The notes: generated from the letters alone by a model not told the origin. 64,000 nucleotides of DNA from Eucalyptus grandis (GCF_016545825.1 NC_052618.1:39750196-39814195); one strand, 5' to 3'; shown: positions 22,301 through 33,230, numbered from the stretch's first letter. A program made the numbers and translations.

Positions 22301-25087
22301 TTATATGTGCAGTGCGAATTGAAAAGCTCTCTTGAGTTTCGACAATCCTCTCCACCGCCGAAAATAGGAGAAGATATGTAATATGCCCAAAAATCCCAAG
22401 AATACCACCGGAAAACTCACACCCAATCTTGAGTAAATCCCAATAAAAATAGAGTCGCCTTCTTTAGACTCATCTTCAATCATATTGTGACTATTTCGTC
22501 TGTCCATATCATTAAGCTCATACCCAGGACAAACTTTCAAAAGAGGAGCTCCGCAAAGTCCATCATTGCCTCGATAAATAGATTGATCGTTCAGAGTGCT
22601 TAGATGATTGCTCGATGGAATAGGACCAAATAAATTGTTGAAGGAAAGATCCAAACGACTTAGTGAGTCTAAATTAGATATGCTATGAGGGATTTTACCC
22701 GAAAGCTTGTTATTGGATAGATCCAAGGATTCTAAATCTCTCAAGTTGCCAATATCTGAAGGGATTTCTCCAATTAGCTTATTTTGAGAGAGGTTCAGAT
22801 TTTGAAGTCGAGCCAGCCTAGTCAGCCCTTTCGGTATTCGGCCATCCAATGCATTGCTTGAAAGGTCAATGGAAAATAAATAACGGAGGGTGGTGGTGAA
22901 TTCTAGGGTCGTTCCTTTTATATTAACCATAATAGAAAAGCCCAACGGGAACCTCCCATACGGAGTAAAATTGGAGTTGGCCCGCATCTGCAAGAAGTTG
23001 TTGAAACAATGAGGAATCCCTCCGGAAAGGTTGTTATGTGCTAGGTTTAAATATTGGAGATTAACAAGATGGCATAGTTGCAAAGGAATGTTCCCTATAA
23101 AGTGATTTCTCTCAAGATCGATTGTTTTAAATGATCGAGCATGTTGTCCAAATGGAGGTAATCTACCAGTGAATTGATTGTCACTGAGATCGAGGTTTAC
23201 CAAATCTAACTTTAGTAAACATTTTGGAAACACTCCGTTCAAACCATTTCTACGTAGGCCTAGAACTCCTAATCGCTTCAAATGGCATAGAGAGTCTGGG
23301 ATCTGACCATTTAACTTGTTATCTCCCAATGAAATCCACTCCAAATTTGCTTGTGACTTCCTCCAACATTGCGGAAGTCTCCCTGATAATTGATTCTTGG
23401 AGAGATCAAGAAAAGACAATTCATCCGACATGCATAACGAATTTGGAACATCACCACTGAGGTTATTTCTAGAAAGTGACACTAGTCTTAATAATGGCAT
23501 CTTTTTTCCAATAATTCGAGATATGCTGCCTCTGAGCATGTTGCCCGAAAGATCCAATCGTTTAGTATTGGATAAAACTTTAGATAGCCAATAGGGAACT
23601 TCATCTGAGATACTAGCATTTGAGATGTACAATACCGAAATGTTCCTTTGAGTTCGAAGCCAACTGGGGAATCTAGGTCCTACTTTGCAATTAGACATGA
23701 AAAGCACTTGAATTTGGAAAAGAGGAACCCAAGATGCACTAATATTTATAGAAAGCTCATTTAAATGAAAGTACAACATGATCAAGCTAGTGAGATTGGC
23801 AAAGTGAAGTTCACTGACAACTCCATCCAATTGATTATTACGAATGTCCATCACCTCTAGATTGGATAATTGTCCAATACTTTCTGGCATGGTCCCCGTC
23901 AATTTATTAGAAGAGAGGTACAATTTTCTCAAAGATGATAGTTGGCCTATAGTAGCAGGAATAGGACCTGAAATCGAGTTCCATGAGAGATCGAGGAATT
24001 CGAGATCTTTGAAATTCCCAAATTGATTAGGTATGTGACCACTGAAATTATTGCCAGAAACATCAATAATCTTCATGTAACTTTGTCCACAAATCAAATC
24101 CCCATCTTTGGTGCCCGAAATCCTCCCACTAAATTTGTTAGAACGCAAATTTAGTACTTCCAGGTTGCCGAAATTGCTCACATTTTTCAAGAGTTCACCC
24201 TCCAGCCTATTTCTAGAGACATCAAGGAATTTAAGCGGCCCACTATTTTCAAGGATAAAAGTGGGGAATATGCCTCGAAGGTTATTAAAACTCAAATCAA
24301 GATGTTCGAGTTTGCTCATGTTTCGAAACCAAGGAGGAATAGACGAATATATGGAGTTGTGACTTAGATCTAGGAATTTTAGAGAAGTGAAATTGACATG
24401 CAAAGAGGATGAAACATCTTTCAAATTACATCCCCTTAATATTAAAAACTCAAGAGAGGAAAGCGTGTTGATAGGACTCAACCATTCTTTGGAGTTGGGA
24501 AGAGGGACATAAGACAAATCCAAATACTTCAAGTTAGAAAATGATGAAAGCCACTGGAGGTTTTCTATTTTAATAGAAGGCCACCACCACAAATTACTAA
24601 GATCCAAGTACTGTAAGCTGGAAAGGTTAACAAGTTGATTGGAAATATGTCCATAGAAGCCTACAGATGAGAGGTTGAGATACTCCAGTTTCTGAAGAGA
24701 AACTAAGAAGTTTGGGATTTTTTGGGTTGAAAAATTATTGAAACTAAGGTCTAGATACCTCAGATTCTTCAGTTCTTTGAGAGAATGATGAATCTTACCT
24801 CGTAAGCTACATTCTAAACCATCACAGGGATTACGAAGATCAAGCTTCAAGACGTGGCCTGTTTTCTCGCTACATTCGACTCCTTTCCACTTACAACAAC
24901 CCTTGCCGATCCATGACTGCAGACGTCCTGAAGGATCAGTGAGATCCTGCTTGAACTTCATAAGAGCTTCCCTCTCAGCGCCGATGCAACTTACATTTGT
25001 AAAGGCTTGGGAATGACTGGATTTCATGACTTGAATGACAAAGAGTGCACTCAAGAGTGAAGGCACGAACCGAGGGTGAAATGCCAT
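22301..25087 (-). CDS. Leucine-rich repeat receptor-like protein (EIX/Cf type), intact
   Basis: This is an uninterrupted single-exon gene of 928 codons from the Met at 25087. An upstream in-frame Met at 25126 lies only about 20-30 bases after a TATA-like element, so the inner Met, which opens a signal peptide (MAFHPRFVPSLLSALFVIQV), is the likelier start. An LRRNT_2 cap follows (CIGAEREALMKFKQDL, then GCCKWKGVEC). Roughly 27-30 plant-type LRRs with LxxLxLSxNxLSGxIP repeats come next, with a non-LRR island near residues 725-750 before the last four repeats. Then come an acidic linker (EDESKEGDS), one membrane segment (SFPVVFLGFLGILHIF) and a short basic tail. There is no kinase domain, so it is a cell-surface receptor-like protein that would need partner kinases of the SOBIR1/BAK1 type. 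Members sense microbial or developmental signals; the ligand is unknown. Single exon and membrane layout match EIX-like proteins. Confidence 0.93.
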   Translation of the reverse strand: MAFHPRFVPSLLSALFVIQVMKSSHSQAFTNVSCIGAEREALMKFKQDLTDPSGRLQSWIGKGCCKWKGVECSEKTGHVLKLDLRNPCDGLECSLRGKIHHSLKELKNLRYLDLSFNNFSTQKIPNFLVSLQKLEYLNLSSVGFYGHISNQLVNLSSLQYLDLSNLWWWPSIKIENLQWLSSFSNLKYLDLSYVPLPNSKEWLSPINTLSSLEFLILRGCNLKDVSSSLHVNFTSLKFLDLSHNSIYSSIPPWFRNMSKLEHLDLSFNNLRGIFPTFILENSGPLKFLDVSRNRLEGELLKNVSNFGNLEVLNLRSNKFSGRISGTKDGDLICGQSYMKIIDVSGNNFSGHIPNQFGNFKDLEFLDLSWNSISGPIPATIGQLSSLRKLYLSSNKLTGTMPESIGQLSNLEVMDIRNNQLDGVVSELHFANLTSLIMLYFHLNELSINISASWVPLFQIQVLFMSNCKVGPRFPSWLRTQRNISVLYISNASISDEVPYWLSKVLSNTKRLDLSGNMLRGSISRIIGKKMPLLRLVSLSRNNLSGDVPNSLCMSDELSFLDLSKNQLSGRLPQCWRKSQANLEWISLGDNKLNGQIPDSLCHLKRLGVLGLRRNGLNGVFPKCLLKLDLVNLDLSDNQFTGRLPPFGQHARSFKTIDLERNHFIGNIPLQLCHLVNLQYLNLAHNNLSGGIPHCFNNFLQMRANSNFTPYGRFPLGFSIMVNIKGTTLEFTTTLRYLFSIDLSSNALDGRIPKGLTRLARLQNLNLSQNKLIGEIPSDIGNLRDLESLDLSNNKLSGKIPHSISNLDSLSRLDLSFNNLFGPIPSSNHLSTLNDQSIYRGNDGLCGAPLLKVCPGYELNDMDRRNSHNMIEDESKEGDSIFIGIYSRLGVSFPVVFLGFLGILHIFSYFRRWRGLSKLKRAFQFALHI

Positions 25088-25143
25088 TGTTGCTGAAAAA
25101 TGAGCTGAGAGCTTCCTGGAAGACATTTACGTTTATTCAAAGA

Positions 25144-25156
25144 CCTTATTTATTTT
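25144..25156 (-). promoter_or_regulatory. TATA-like element of the receptor-like protein gene
   Basis: On the minus strand this reads AAAATAAATAAGG. It lies about 60-70 bases upstream of the Met at 25087, which suits a TATA box with transcription starting near 25120, and it argues against use of the Met at 25126. Confidence 0.45.
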
Positions 25157-25184
25157 GAGCTCCCAAAAAAGTTCTTATCTTCCT

Positions 25185-25324
25185 TTGTCTATCACGTGGA
25201 TGGTCCACCAGCCAACTTTAATCATAAAAAATGAAAAATCACGTGGATGGTCCACCAACCAACGTTAATCATAAAAAATGAAAAAGTCTTTGTCTATCAC
25301 GTGGGTGGTCCCACTAACCAACTT
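25185..25324. promoter_or_regulatory. Three tandem repeats each carrying a CACGTG G-box
   Basis: A unit reading TATCACGTGGATGGTCCACC followed by AACTTTAATCATAAAAAATG occurs about 2.5-3 times. The perfect G-boxes CACGTG are at 25193-25198, 25240-25245 and 25298-25303. G-boxes bind bZIP and bHLH factors (for example ABA, light or jasmonate regulators). They lie 100-220 bases upstream of the receptor-like protein start, so promoter function is plausible. The paralogous fragment upstream of 27126 keeps the flanking words but not the G-box. Confidence 0.6.
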
Positions 25325-25608
25325 TAATCAGAACTAGATTCGGAGCATATGCTAAAAAGATCCCTTGTTCAAGTCGGAAAAGTCATGAAAAGGACTGGCC
25401 ACCTAAAAAGCATCCAAAGTCTTGCCTTGCAAGACCCGCCAATTAAAGTGTCCGTCATTATCGAAGTCACGGGTCCCACTTATTGCGTACATCACCCCGC
25501 CCAGCCGATTCTCAAACCCTAGCAGCCTATCCCCTCGGCCGCCTCCACGAGTGTTTTGCGTCCGCAAAATTCAAGTGAACAAAAAGAAGAAGAATAAATG
25601 AAGTTTGC

Positions 25609-26400
25609 TTACTCTTGAGATTCGACAACGATTGAAGCCCCGAACGAATTGGCAATGGCTTCAAACGCGGCCTCAGACAGGACCAGCGTCGGATTACTTG
25701 TACGAGGTGGCCGCAGATGTTGACGAGAATGTGTAGATCTTATTTGATAACCATTCAACAGCATCCGATTCCACTTTTTTTATAAAATAAAATTAAAAAA
25801 ATTGAAATAGGGAATGATAAATTTTTTATTCTTAAGAATATAAATTTAGAACAAAATCAGAAAGTAAAATAATTTTTTTTTTTTTTTGTTCTTGAGAATT
25901 ACTTTAGAATGAAGTCATTTTTCTTTTCATTTTTTTTTTTTTCCAACAACCCTATGATGAGATCGCCGGCCAAAGGAAAAATGAGAAGAAGAAAAATAAA
26001 AAAATATAATAAAATTTAAATAACAAAAGAATATGAGATTAATTTTAAATAGTTATCAAATGCTTTTAAATATTCAAAAAATTATTCTAATTTATAAAGT
26101 AATTATTATTTCTAAGAATATAATAGTTACCGAATAAATCCATAGTGGACGATTTTGATCTTGTTCGGAATAGTTCCGAGTTTGCAAGGTTCAGGGCCAG
26201 ACCACACGGCGCTGATGCACCGCACCACATACTCCCTGCTGCATGGGGCCTCACCATACAGTTCCGTCGCTAAATCAATGGCGAGAAAAAACCTATATAA
26301 CAAGTACTTTTCTCTTTTTGTTCTTTTTATTTGGCGTGTCGAGACTTGCGTTCTTAAGGAGGGCTACAGATGAGAACGTGTGCCCACGACGCCCGAGGGC
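25609..26400 (-). pseudogene. EG45-like (plant natriuretic peptide-like) gene copy A, broken by a MITE
   Basis: This is a minus-strand remnant of an EG45-domain gene, a small secreted double-psi beta-barrel protein related to expansins and plant natriuretic peptides. First-exon residue GTRSH..PSL near 26400-26345 corresponds to GTASYYSPPY in copy C. After the intron, 26290-26145 reads AIDLATELYGEAPCSREYVVRCIS and NKIKIVHYGF. An AT-rich insertion (25737-26142) follows. The C-terminus resumes at 25690-25609 with PTLVLSEAAFEAIANSFGAS and a stop. The segment between CYGEG and the conserved GAACGR is deleted. Compared with copy C it lacks conserved residues and has stops in exon 1, so it is not functional. 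Confidence 0.75.
25737..26142. mobile_element. AT-rich MITE-like insertion inside EG45-like copy A
   Basis: This AT-rich 400-bp block separates coding sequence that is contiguous in copy C. The ends are weakly inverted: left TTTGATAACCATTC, right (reverse complement) TTCGGTAACTATTA. Long T and A runs fill it, and GATCGCCGGCCAAAGG near 25960 marks a small GC-rich core. No transposase. No clear target duplication seen. Confidence 0.5.
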
Positions 26401-26895
26401 CACAGGGACGGTCGCCGAGAGGACCTTCCACTACCATCACCTGCTTTTCGAACCTGAGTTTAATAATGCAACAAAAAAGTAGGAACCTCCTATCGAACAT
26501 GCAGCAATTTACCCGAATCACTTCCCCATCCCACAATCAAAATTTTCATCCAGGCCGTTCAGAGGAGGGACATGTGATGTGATGCAGTCAATGGATTGTA
26601 TCGATTGAGCGCGCCATGCCGCAACAAGTGGTAAAACAATCTCAAAGGCAGGCTAATTGCTCCTAGACACTAATTATTATTCTGTTGGTAAATTCTATGA
26701 ATATTTTTGGCATGTAGAAAATTCATCAACATTTGATGTTGATTATCAAGGAATCTTTTACCGTTAAGCATTTGTTTCACAGAAAATACTTTTTAAAATA
26801 ACATTTTCCTCATTTTTTTGCTTTTGGATTATTTAGAAAAATAAATTAAGAAAAATCTATATCTAAATTAAAAAATTTGATTTCTTCTTAGAAGA
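26401..26895. other. No gene seen; degraded intergenic DNA
   Basis: No coding feature is supported. 26750-26870 has the words TTTGTTTCACAGAAAATACTTTTT and AACATTTTCC that mark the ends of a TIR element family seen at 31478-32210, so a half element may be present. Confidence 0.4.
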
Positions 26896-27126
26896 TCAAG
26901 CCTCAAAACATGACTTGTCTTCTGGCTGCATTTGAATCCAACCCTCGCCAATTTTAGACAGCAGACGGCTTGAAAAATTAGTGAGATCCTTCTTGAACTT
27001 CGCAAGAGCTTTCCTCATGAGGCCAATGCACCTTACATTCGTAAAGGCTTTAAAATGACTGAATTCAATGAATTGAATGACAGGTGCATTCAAGAGTGAA
27101 GGCACGAACCTAGGGTAAAATGCCAT
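26896..27126 (-). pseudogene. N-terminal fragment of a second LRR receptor-like protein
   Basis: The segment starts MAFYPRFVPSLLNAPVIQ and continues KAFTNVRCIGLMRKALAKFKKDL, clearly paralogous to the first 70 residues of the receptor at 22301-25087. The cap cysteines are changed (the expected GCCKW reads GWIQM-like). Everything after about residue 75, including all LRRs, is missing. Upstream sequence to about 27265 also matches the receptor's 5' flank (ACTCAAAGTCCTTATCTACC, GTGGTCCACTAACCAACT), so the copied block included promoter DNA. Confidence 0.85.
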
Positions 27127-27265
27127 TGTTGCTGAAAACGACCTGAGAACTTCCGTGAAGACATTTACATCTACTCAAAGTCCTTATCTACCTTCGAAAG
27201 AAAAAAAGAAAGTCCTTATCTACCACAAACTTATCTAGTGGTCCACTAACCAACTATAGAGGTAT

Positions 27266-27700
27266 CCCATCATAATTCAGCGTCGGTTACAGACTGCCTG
27301 GGGGCCGCAGCGGAGGACTCAACCGAGAGGGCATAGTCGACGGCCTTGACCCGAATATTGCTGGCGCCGGGTTTGCAGGCTCCAGGGCCATACTGCACAT
27401 TGCTGATGCACCACAACTCAATACTCCCTGCCGCACGCGGCCCCACGTCCCATAGTCTGTCGGCCACGGCCGCAAACAGGTTGCTCTCAGGGAACTGGGA
27501 TGAGCCCTTGCCGTAGCACTCCGTCCCTAAATCAATGGCAAGAAAAACGTTATATAGCAAAGTTCTTTTTCTCTTTCTGTGATTTTCGTTATGAAGAGTC
27601 AAAACTTACATTGACCATAGTACGAAGCTGTGCCATTCTCGCCGACAGCACGGGGGGGCCGGAGGAGGAGGAGGAGGAGCAGGAGGGATCGTAAAAGACT
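27266..27700 (-). pseudogene. EG45-like gene copy B, C-terminally truncated
   Basis: Minus-strand paralogue of copy C. Exon 1 (about 27700-27610) encodes ENGTASYY and ends at a GTAAG donor at 27609-27605 but has lost the PPY motif. The acceptor TTTAG precedes 27536. Exon 2 reads GTECYGKGSSQFPESNLFAA and then DYALSVESS, with GPRAAG replacing the conserved GAACGR, so a structural cysteine is lost. The frame stops at DAEL near 27270; the last 30 or so residues (LSQxAFExIANPSVxSI in copy C) are missing, replaced by the receptor fragment's 5' flank. Not functional. Confidence 0.82.
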
Positions 27701-28192
27701 CCTGGTTGGGATTCTTTTATTAGACACATGCTTCAAGACAACGCTTCATTTTTTTCCTAATAAAGAAGAATAAATAATATGACACGCGTCACTGAAACGA
27801 GAAAAGAGTGGCACAAGCCCCATCCAGCGACCCCACCTCATACATATTACATATCGCTATGTTACCCAAATAAACAGAGCCACCGATTCACTAAAAATTA
27901 AGGTTGTGATTGTTTGGAGCCATTGCCAATCCGTCCGTGATGACTTCAGTGGCAAAGGCTCTTTCATACAAGGTTGCACCAGTCAACCGACACTCGAAAC
28001 TTGTTCGAAAATGTTGATGTACCGAGATGCAAAGATAAATCAAACATCTTATAATCCATTTGCGTGGTCAAACCATCACATTAAACACGATGAACCCACG
28101 GATAGAGCTTCCAGGGCCGCCACTCAAAGTCATGCTCTGGACACTTTCATGCGCATGATTATGAATGATAAGTTCCTGGACAGTGGACATAC

Positions 28193-30912
28193 CTCCTTAT
28201 ATGCATTGAGTGGAAGTGGCAACCTCAAAAATGAAATCCACTATTTAGTGAACATCAATTTTATCTTCAAAGCTATTTTGGCAGTAGACGGTACCCGTAG
28301 AGATATTAAACAGAAAAGCAGATACTCAGTTTGTATAATTAGAACGCAAGCACACAAATGACTCTGAATATTCAAAAGGAAAGCTGAAGAGGCACATCAG
28401 GAAAATATGAAAGGGCAGTAGATTAACCAGCAATATATACAGAAGATTAATGCTTTCGCTTTTAGGTCAACCTCTGATGTTAATGACTGGGACAGTCCAC
28501 TACCATCATGGAAAAGATCGAAACCAGGTTTCTTAGGCAAATCCATGCCAGTTGAGTCATTTCTATTGCCAACTATCTGCTCTTCCATTTTCGGATCATC
28601 CTTGGCCTCAGATACACCATCTTCCTGAACATCTCTACAAATGTGTGTGTGAGATATAGAGGGCACCCAGTGGAACAGAAGCATCATTCCACTAAAATTA
28701 AAGGTCAAAAGGTACTTGAAAGATTCCTGGTAGAACCTCACAAAACATAGTAACTTTTAAGGCTACATCTCTTCCTTTCTTCTACATCAGTATGTCACCC
28801 AAATTAACAGAGCCACCATTTCACCAAAATTAAAGGCAAATCTGTTTCTAAAGGTTCAGCTCAAACAAATTTATTAAGCTCCAACCATACAATACATCCT
28901 TCCTCACTAGACAGTACAAAATGTCTTTTAAGTCAATTATTTAGAGATAGTCTATACATCAATGATGAACACGAGGGAAGAAATAAGCATCATGAAGAAG
29001 ATGCCTGAAATGCCATATTAAATAAATAAATAAATAATAAATAAAAAAGCATGAAAGCTTTTTCCAAAGCATGGGCCGCAGATATATCAGCTTTCAATCC
29101 AGTAAAACACCACAAATCATATTTGGGAATATTTGACAAACATGAAAGCTTTTTCCAAATCCTTTGGGTTCTCAAACAGCATGCAACACTATTCTAACTG
29201 TACCCTACATCATGACATCACCTAGGCAACAACATCCTCAATAAGTCATTACTTTCTTCCTATAAACAGACAACAACCACATCAATATTTGAAATGCACA
29301 AATTGCCAAATTATGCAAGTTGAGAGGCGCACAGCATCCTCTTTCAATTACAGTGAGTATCCCATAATATAAATCACAATGTTTTCTTTCAAATGAAATC
29401 CATAGATAAAAAGCTTGTGAATTAGCTAATACATTACCCAAAACCAGGGATACTTCATTTCAAAACAATATGTGAATCGTCAGTGTTTCAAATAATGTAA
29501 TGAAACTTCTGTGTTACTAATTTAATAAGTCAAATAATAAATTTCTACTTCTTCCCTGGAAACTAAAATGCATTTAGTGAAAATCTTCCAACTGACGCCA
29601 AGAATCCCACAAACCAAAGTGTAACCATTTCCCCGCGAAGTGGGGTTGGAATAAAAGAATCCTACAAAGAGGTAAAAATAGTTCCAGAATTAACATCCCA
29701 GGGAACTTGCAGAACAACATTCACTGCGAAGATGGTGAGATTACATTATTGCATAGCACACACATCGGATCAAAGAATAAGAGCATGTTCGTTTGCTTCA
29801 GAAATCTTAAGCATTGTTCAAATTTCAGAATATTATAAGAAAAAGTTTAGCTAACAAAAAATTATGGAATCTAAAATGTGAATCTACATGTCAAAACTTG
29901 AGTATTGCAGAGGTTTCCAGAGTTTTACATTTGAGAAAAAAGCAAAGTGCATGAGCTGCATGATTTATATAGGGCAAAAAGTATAAATAAATCCAGACGG
30001 GTATCAAGGAACCAGAATTAAAAGAAGAGCAAAAAACTAAACCCAAGTGCAAAGCCCAAGTACATATCCTATACACCAAACAGTTGATTGTAGGATGCCA
30101 TCAAAAGAGATTGTGGATAGGAACAACAATAACCAGTGCCCCTGCTGGAAGCACAGAGAGTGCTGGTTGACTCAGTTTCTTAGCAAAAGCAGCAGCCAAG
30201 TATGCTAGAAGGAGGGGTGATTTTAAGCAGGAAACAAGCAGCTGCTGTTAATCATTTGCAAAGTGTCAGAAAGCAATCCAAAGGTTCAGAAGAGCATGAA
30301 GGCAGCATAGAATGTCTCTACTTTCAAGTTCATCGTCTTAAACATTCATATGTCTCTCCACACAATCAACAGGTCAACATAAGAAAGCAATGAAACCACT
30401 AACGCATCCAGAAAATGTCAGCTTCATGTCAGGACAGGTCCAAACCGCTCCATTGTTAAGCTCTACCGACTCTGCTAAAGCCCAGTCCAACATGAACTTG
30501 CATATCAGCCATCTAAAGGACTTGACGTGATCTAAGTTGCGAAAAGCAATGTTTCACATATTGCATCAACAGTGTTCATAGCAAACACCAATTAAACACC
30601 CTTGATCATTGCTAAACCTTGTGCCTCCATAACAATTTAGAGAATGCTAGGTTCCATATAGACATATATCACATATTCATGAAAATTGATGTGACGCAGG
30701 ACTGCCTGGAGAAATGATACAAAGTCAAGTAATATAGTAGACTGATCAGTGCAAGATTATTTCATAAAATTTCGGTCGGTGTTCTGCAATGAAGATGGAA
30801 GGTTGCAATAGTGCGTAAACCTTTTCATAGAAGAAGGGGCATTCCAAGCCACATTGCATCATGAGGATGAAGACATTGCTGAGAGCCATGACACTGACAA
30901 CTTCACCAATGT
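28193..30912 (-). pseudogene. NOC4: NOC4-like exons A, B, C and Y (unit 5), broken
   Basis: Minus-strand exons of a NOC4 (nucleolar complex 4) homologue, a CBF/Mak21-family protein for small-subunit ribosome assembly. Exon A (30912-30761) lacks its first bases but keeps IAEHRPKFYE in frame. Exon B (30241-30070) keeps LLAYLAAAFAKKLSQPALS; a TGA follows HNLF and the GT donor is mutated. Exon C (28624 to about 28470) encodes EDGVSEAKDDPKMEE and KPGFDLF. Exon Y (28272-28193) encodes the WISFLRLPLPL region, with an insertion near its donor side. The N- and C-terminal exons of NOC4 are absent. Not functional by itself. Confidence 0.75.
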
Positions 30913-31217
30913 TGAACAATCGCACCTATTCAACACACCATCCGCAGCAAGAACACATTCAGGCCATGGAAAAACTCATATCGGCGACAGACATCAACTA
31001 GGAACCTTTCCATATGGAGAATCGCAATCCAGCAATAGATCGCAAGGCAATGGATCAACAACTAGAAACTCAAACAGCGACTCTAGTTGCTTGGCGAACA
31101 TTATTACCTCCACGGGTCAAGATTCCGAAGCAGCGCAAGACAGAAGGGGATAAGAACCGGCTTGATCAGACCGAGTCCGAAGGAACGAGCCACAGCACAA
31201 CGGCGCGACGCAGCAAC
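30913..31217. repeat. Copy of 61741-62035
   Basis: About 300 bp here match 61741-62035, including ACACCTATTCAACACACCATCC-type text at the left and GACGCAGCAACGACG at the right. On the minus strand a CGTGGAG then GTAATAA junction could be a splice donor of a 5' exon. Small indels separate the copies. Confidence 0.75.
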
Positions 31218-31477
31218 GACGAATGTTGGTTCGGGTCCGAATTTGGCTTTTAATTCCGTTTCTCCACCAAAACCCAATTACGAGATATTCGGTTCTCAAC
31301 CCCTGGACGCGTCCCGACTGAGAGCAAATGAACAAAAGGTATTTTTGACGTCGATGACCGGTCCAAGTTGATCTTGATCATTGCGGCAAGGAAAGACCAC
31401 GGGAGTAACTTTGTTCCTCAGGGCAATCCGCTTCTCATTCAATGAACTTAAGATATTATAAAAGTTCAGGTCTAAAA

Positions 31478-32210
31478 TTCTGTTGGTTTCGCAAAAAATA
31501 TAATATTTTTTAAAAATATGTTTTCATTGAAGTTCTTTTTTCAGGAAAATAATAATGTTTTTCAATATTTGACTACAACTGAAAATGAACTTTGATATAG
31601 AAAATCTGATTTGATTTTCTTAAATAGATATACACTTTTTGAGCCCTAATAAATTGCACATGGATAGTCAAAAAATTGGGTTCGAGCACCAAAGTCCAAG
31701 GTCCAACCTTGATGGACCCTGACCCAAGCGCTGGGATCAAGTCACACGACACCTAATCCCATGCAGACCTAAGTGGGGGAATTGGTTTTCAAGCTTTGTC
31801 TCGATGGACCCAAGCACGGCTTTTGTGGACCCAAGCTTGGGTGTTGGGGATCCGAGCTCAAGCACTGAATCCCACATTTCAACCATTACAAAACTGAATT
31901 GAGTGCTAGGGCATCGAGCATGAGTATTGGGGTTTCGAGCTTGGCCTTGATGGACCCAAGTGCAAGTGCCAGGGATCCAAGAAGCAACATTGAGATTTTC
32001 CTACCCAAGTGTAGAGTTTCATATTCAAACACCAATATTTAGTCATATTTTCAAAAAAATATTTTTTGATTTTTTTTAAAAGGAAGTCATTTTTTCTAAA
32101 TTTAAGCATAGTTTTTTTGTTGACTAGGAAACATTTTTCATTAACTAACTTTTCTTAGCAAATTAAATGCTAGAAAATGTTTTTCAAGAAATAAATGGAA
32201 CCTAAATTCA
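31478..32210. mobile_element. TIR element with degenerate internal tandem repeat
   Basis: The ends are imperfect inverted repeats: left ATTCTGTTGGTTTCGCAAAAAATAT, right (reverse complement) GGTTCCATTTATTTCTTGAAAA. Both continue into AAAATATTTTT-like text. The middle (31690-31995) is a degenerate tandem repeat built on GATGGACCCAAGC, TGGGGATCCGAGC and similar words, about 30-60 bp apart. No transposase. Confidence 0.5.
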
Positions 32211-32479
32211 CGATACCAAATTATAGGTCGAGTCAGGTCCCGTAACGGGCTGATTCAAAAAGTTTGCCATCTTGCCATAAGTTGATGTTCAACTCGAACA
32301 TGCCATTATCAAGATAAATGTGGCCAGTTTCTAATCGCAGGCAGTACGATAAAGAATAAGAATGCAAGGCTATGCAATATTGGTATTTTGTTGAGGATTC
32401 AAATTCTTTTGATAGCAATGAATTCGATCCCTAAATTTTATGAAATGCAGGACAGATATTTGAGCGAAAAATTTCGGTG

Positions 32480-33230
32480 TCCCACACCAACATCCTCATT
32501 AAATCATTACTTCCTATATACAAACAACACCCACATCATTATAACGCATCCTAAAGTAGACTCTTTCAATTGCCCTCCTTGTTTGACATGTACAAAATTG
32601 CCAAAGCTTGTAAGTTCAAAGGCACATGACATTCTCTTTCAATGATATCGTAATGATACTACTTCACTTTCAAACGGTATATAAATCATCAGTGTTTCAA
32701 ATATTGTAATGATACTACTATCTTACTACTATGATAAGTGTAATGATAAATTTCTACTTCTTCCCCCAAAAGCTTAATGCATCTTTTAAAAATCTTCCAA
32801 TTAACACCAACAATCCTGCCCAGCCGCAGTGAAACCATTTCTCCACTAAGTGGAGCCGGAATAAAATAATCGTATAAATAGGTGAAGAAAACCCCATTCA
32901 CCACAAAGATGGTGAGATTTTAAGCATAGCATACATATCAGGTGAAAGAGTAAGAGCATGTTCGCTTGTTTTTAAAAGAAAGCAAATGCCAAAATTTAAA
33001 ACATTACTCGAATTAGAGAATATTATGAAAAGGAATTTTGCTGACGACAAATATTGGCAAATTATATGTGAATGTATGCTTCAACACTTGAGCATTGTGG
33101 AGATTTCAGGAATTTTGTATTTGGGAAAAAGCGAAGTGCATGGGCCGCACGATTTATATTCAGCAAAAAATAAAATAAAACTGTTCTTAGGGGATTGGAA
33201 TCCAAAGAAGAACAAAAGCATAAAGCCAAG
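32480..33230 (-). repeat. Fragment of the NOC4-like B-C intron (unit 6)
   Basis: This stretch matches the long intron between exons B and C of the tandem units (for example 52020-52860), including AACAACATCCTCAATAAGTC-like and TTTCTACTTCTTCCCC text. It stops at the point where exon B should begin. No exon is present. Confidence 0.7.

Larger units (their letters stand above)
27903..31217 (-). repeat. Left copy of the NOC4-like exon block (unit 5)
   Basis: This block is homologous to parts of the tandem array at 49350-62035 and is on the minus strand. Its right part (30913-31217) matches 61741-62035. It then jumps into exon A at 30912, skipping about 1 kb present in the right block. Introns as well as exons are conserved. 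The left end at 27903 abuts the 5' flank of EG45-like copy B. Confidence 0.8.

Noticed and set aside
23224..24362. Plus-strand frames of 60-84 codons inside the receptor gene
   Set aside because: Antisense shadows of the LRR coding sequence.
22301..25126. Start of the receptor-like protein at the first in-frame Met (25126)
   Set aside because: It would put 13 polar residues before the signal peptide and sits too close to the TATA-like element. The Met at 25087 opens a standard signal peptide.
28990..29060. AAAT repeats that might be a CRISPR-like or satellite array
   Set aside because: A short simple microsatellite without spacer structure, in a eukaryotic genome.
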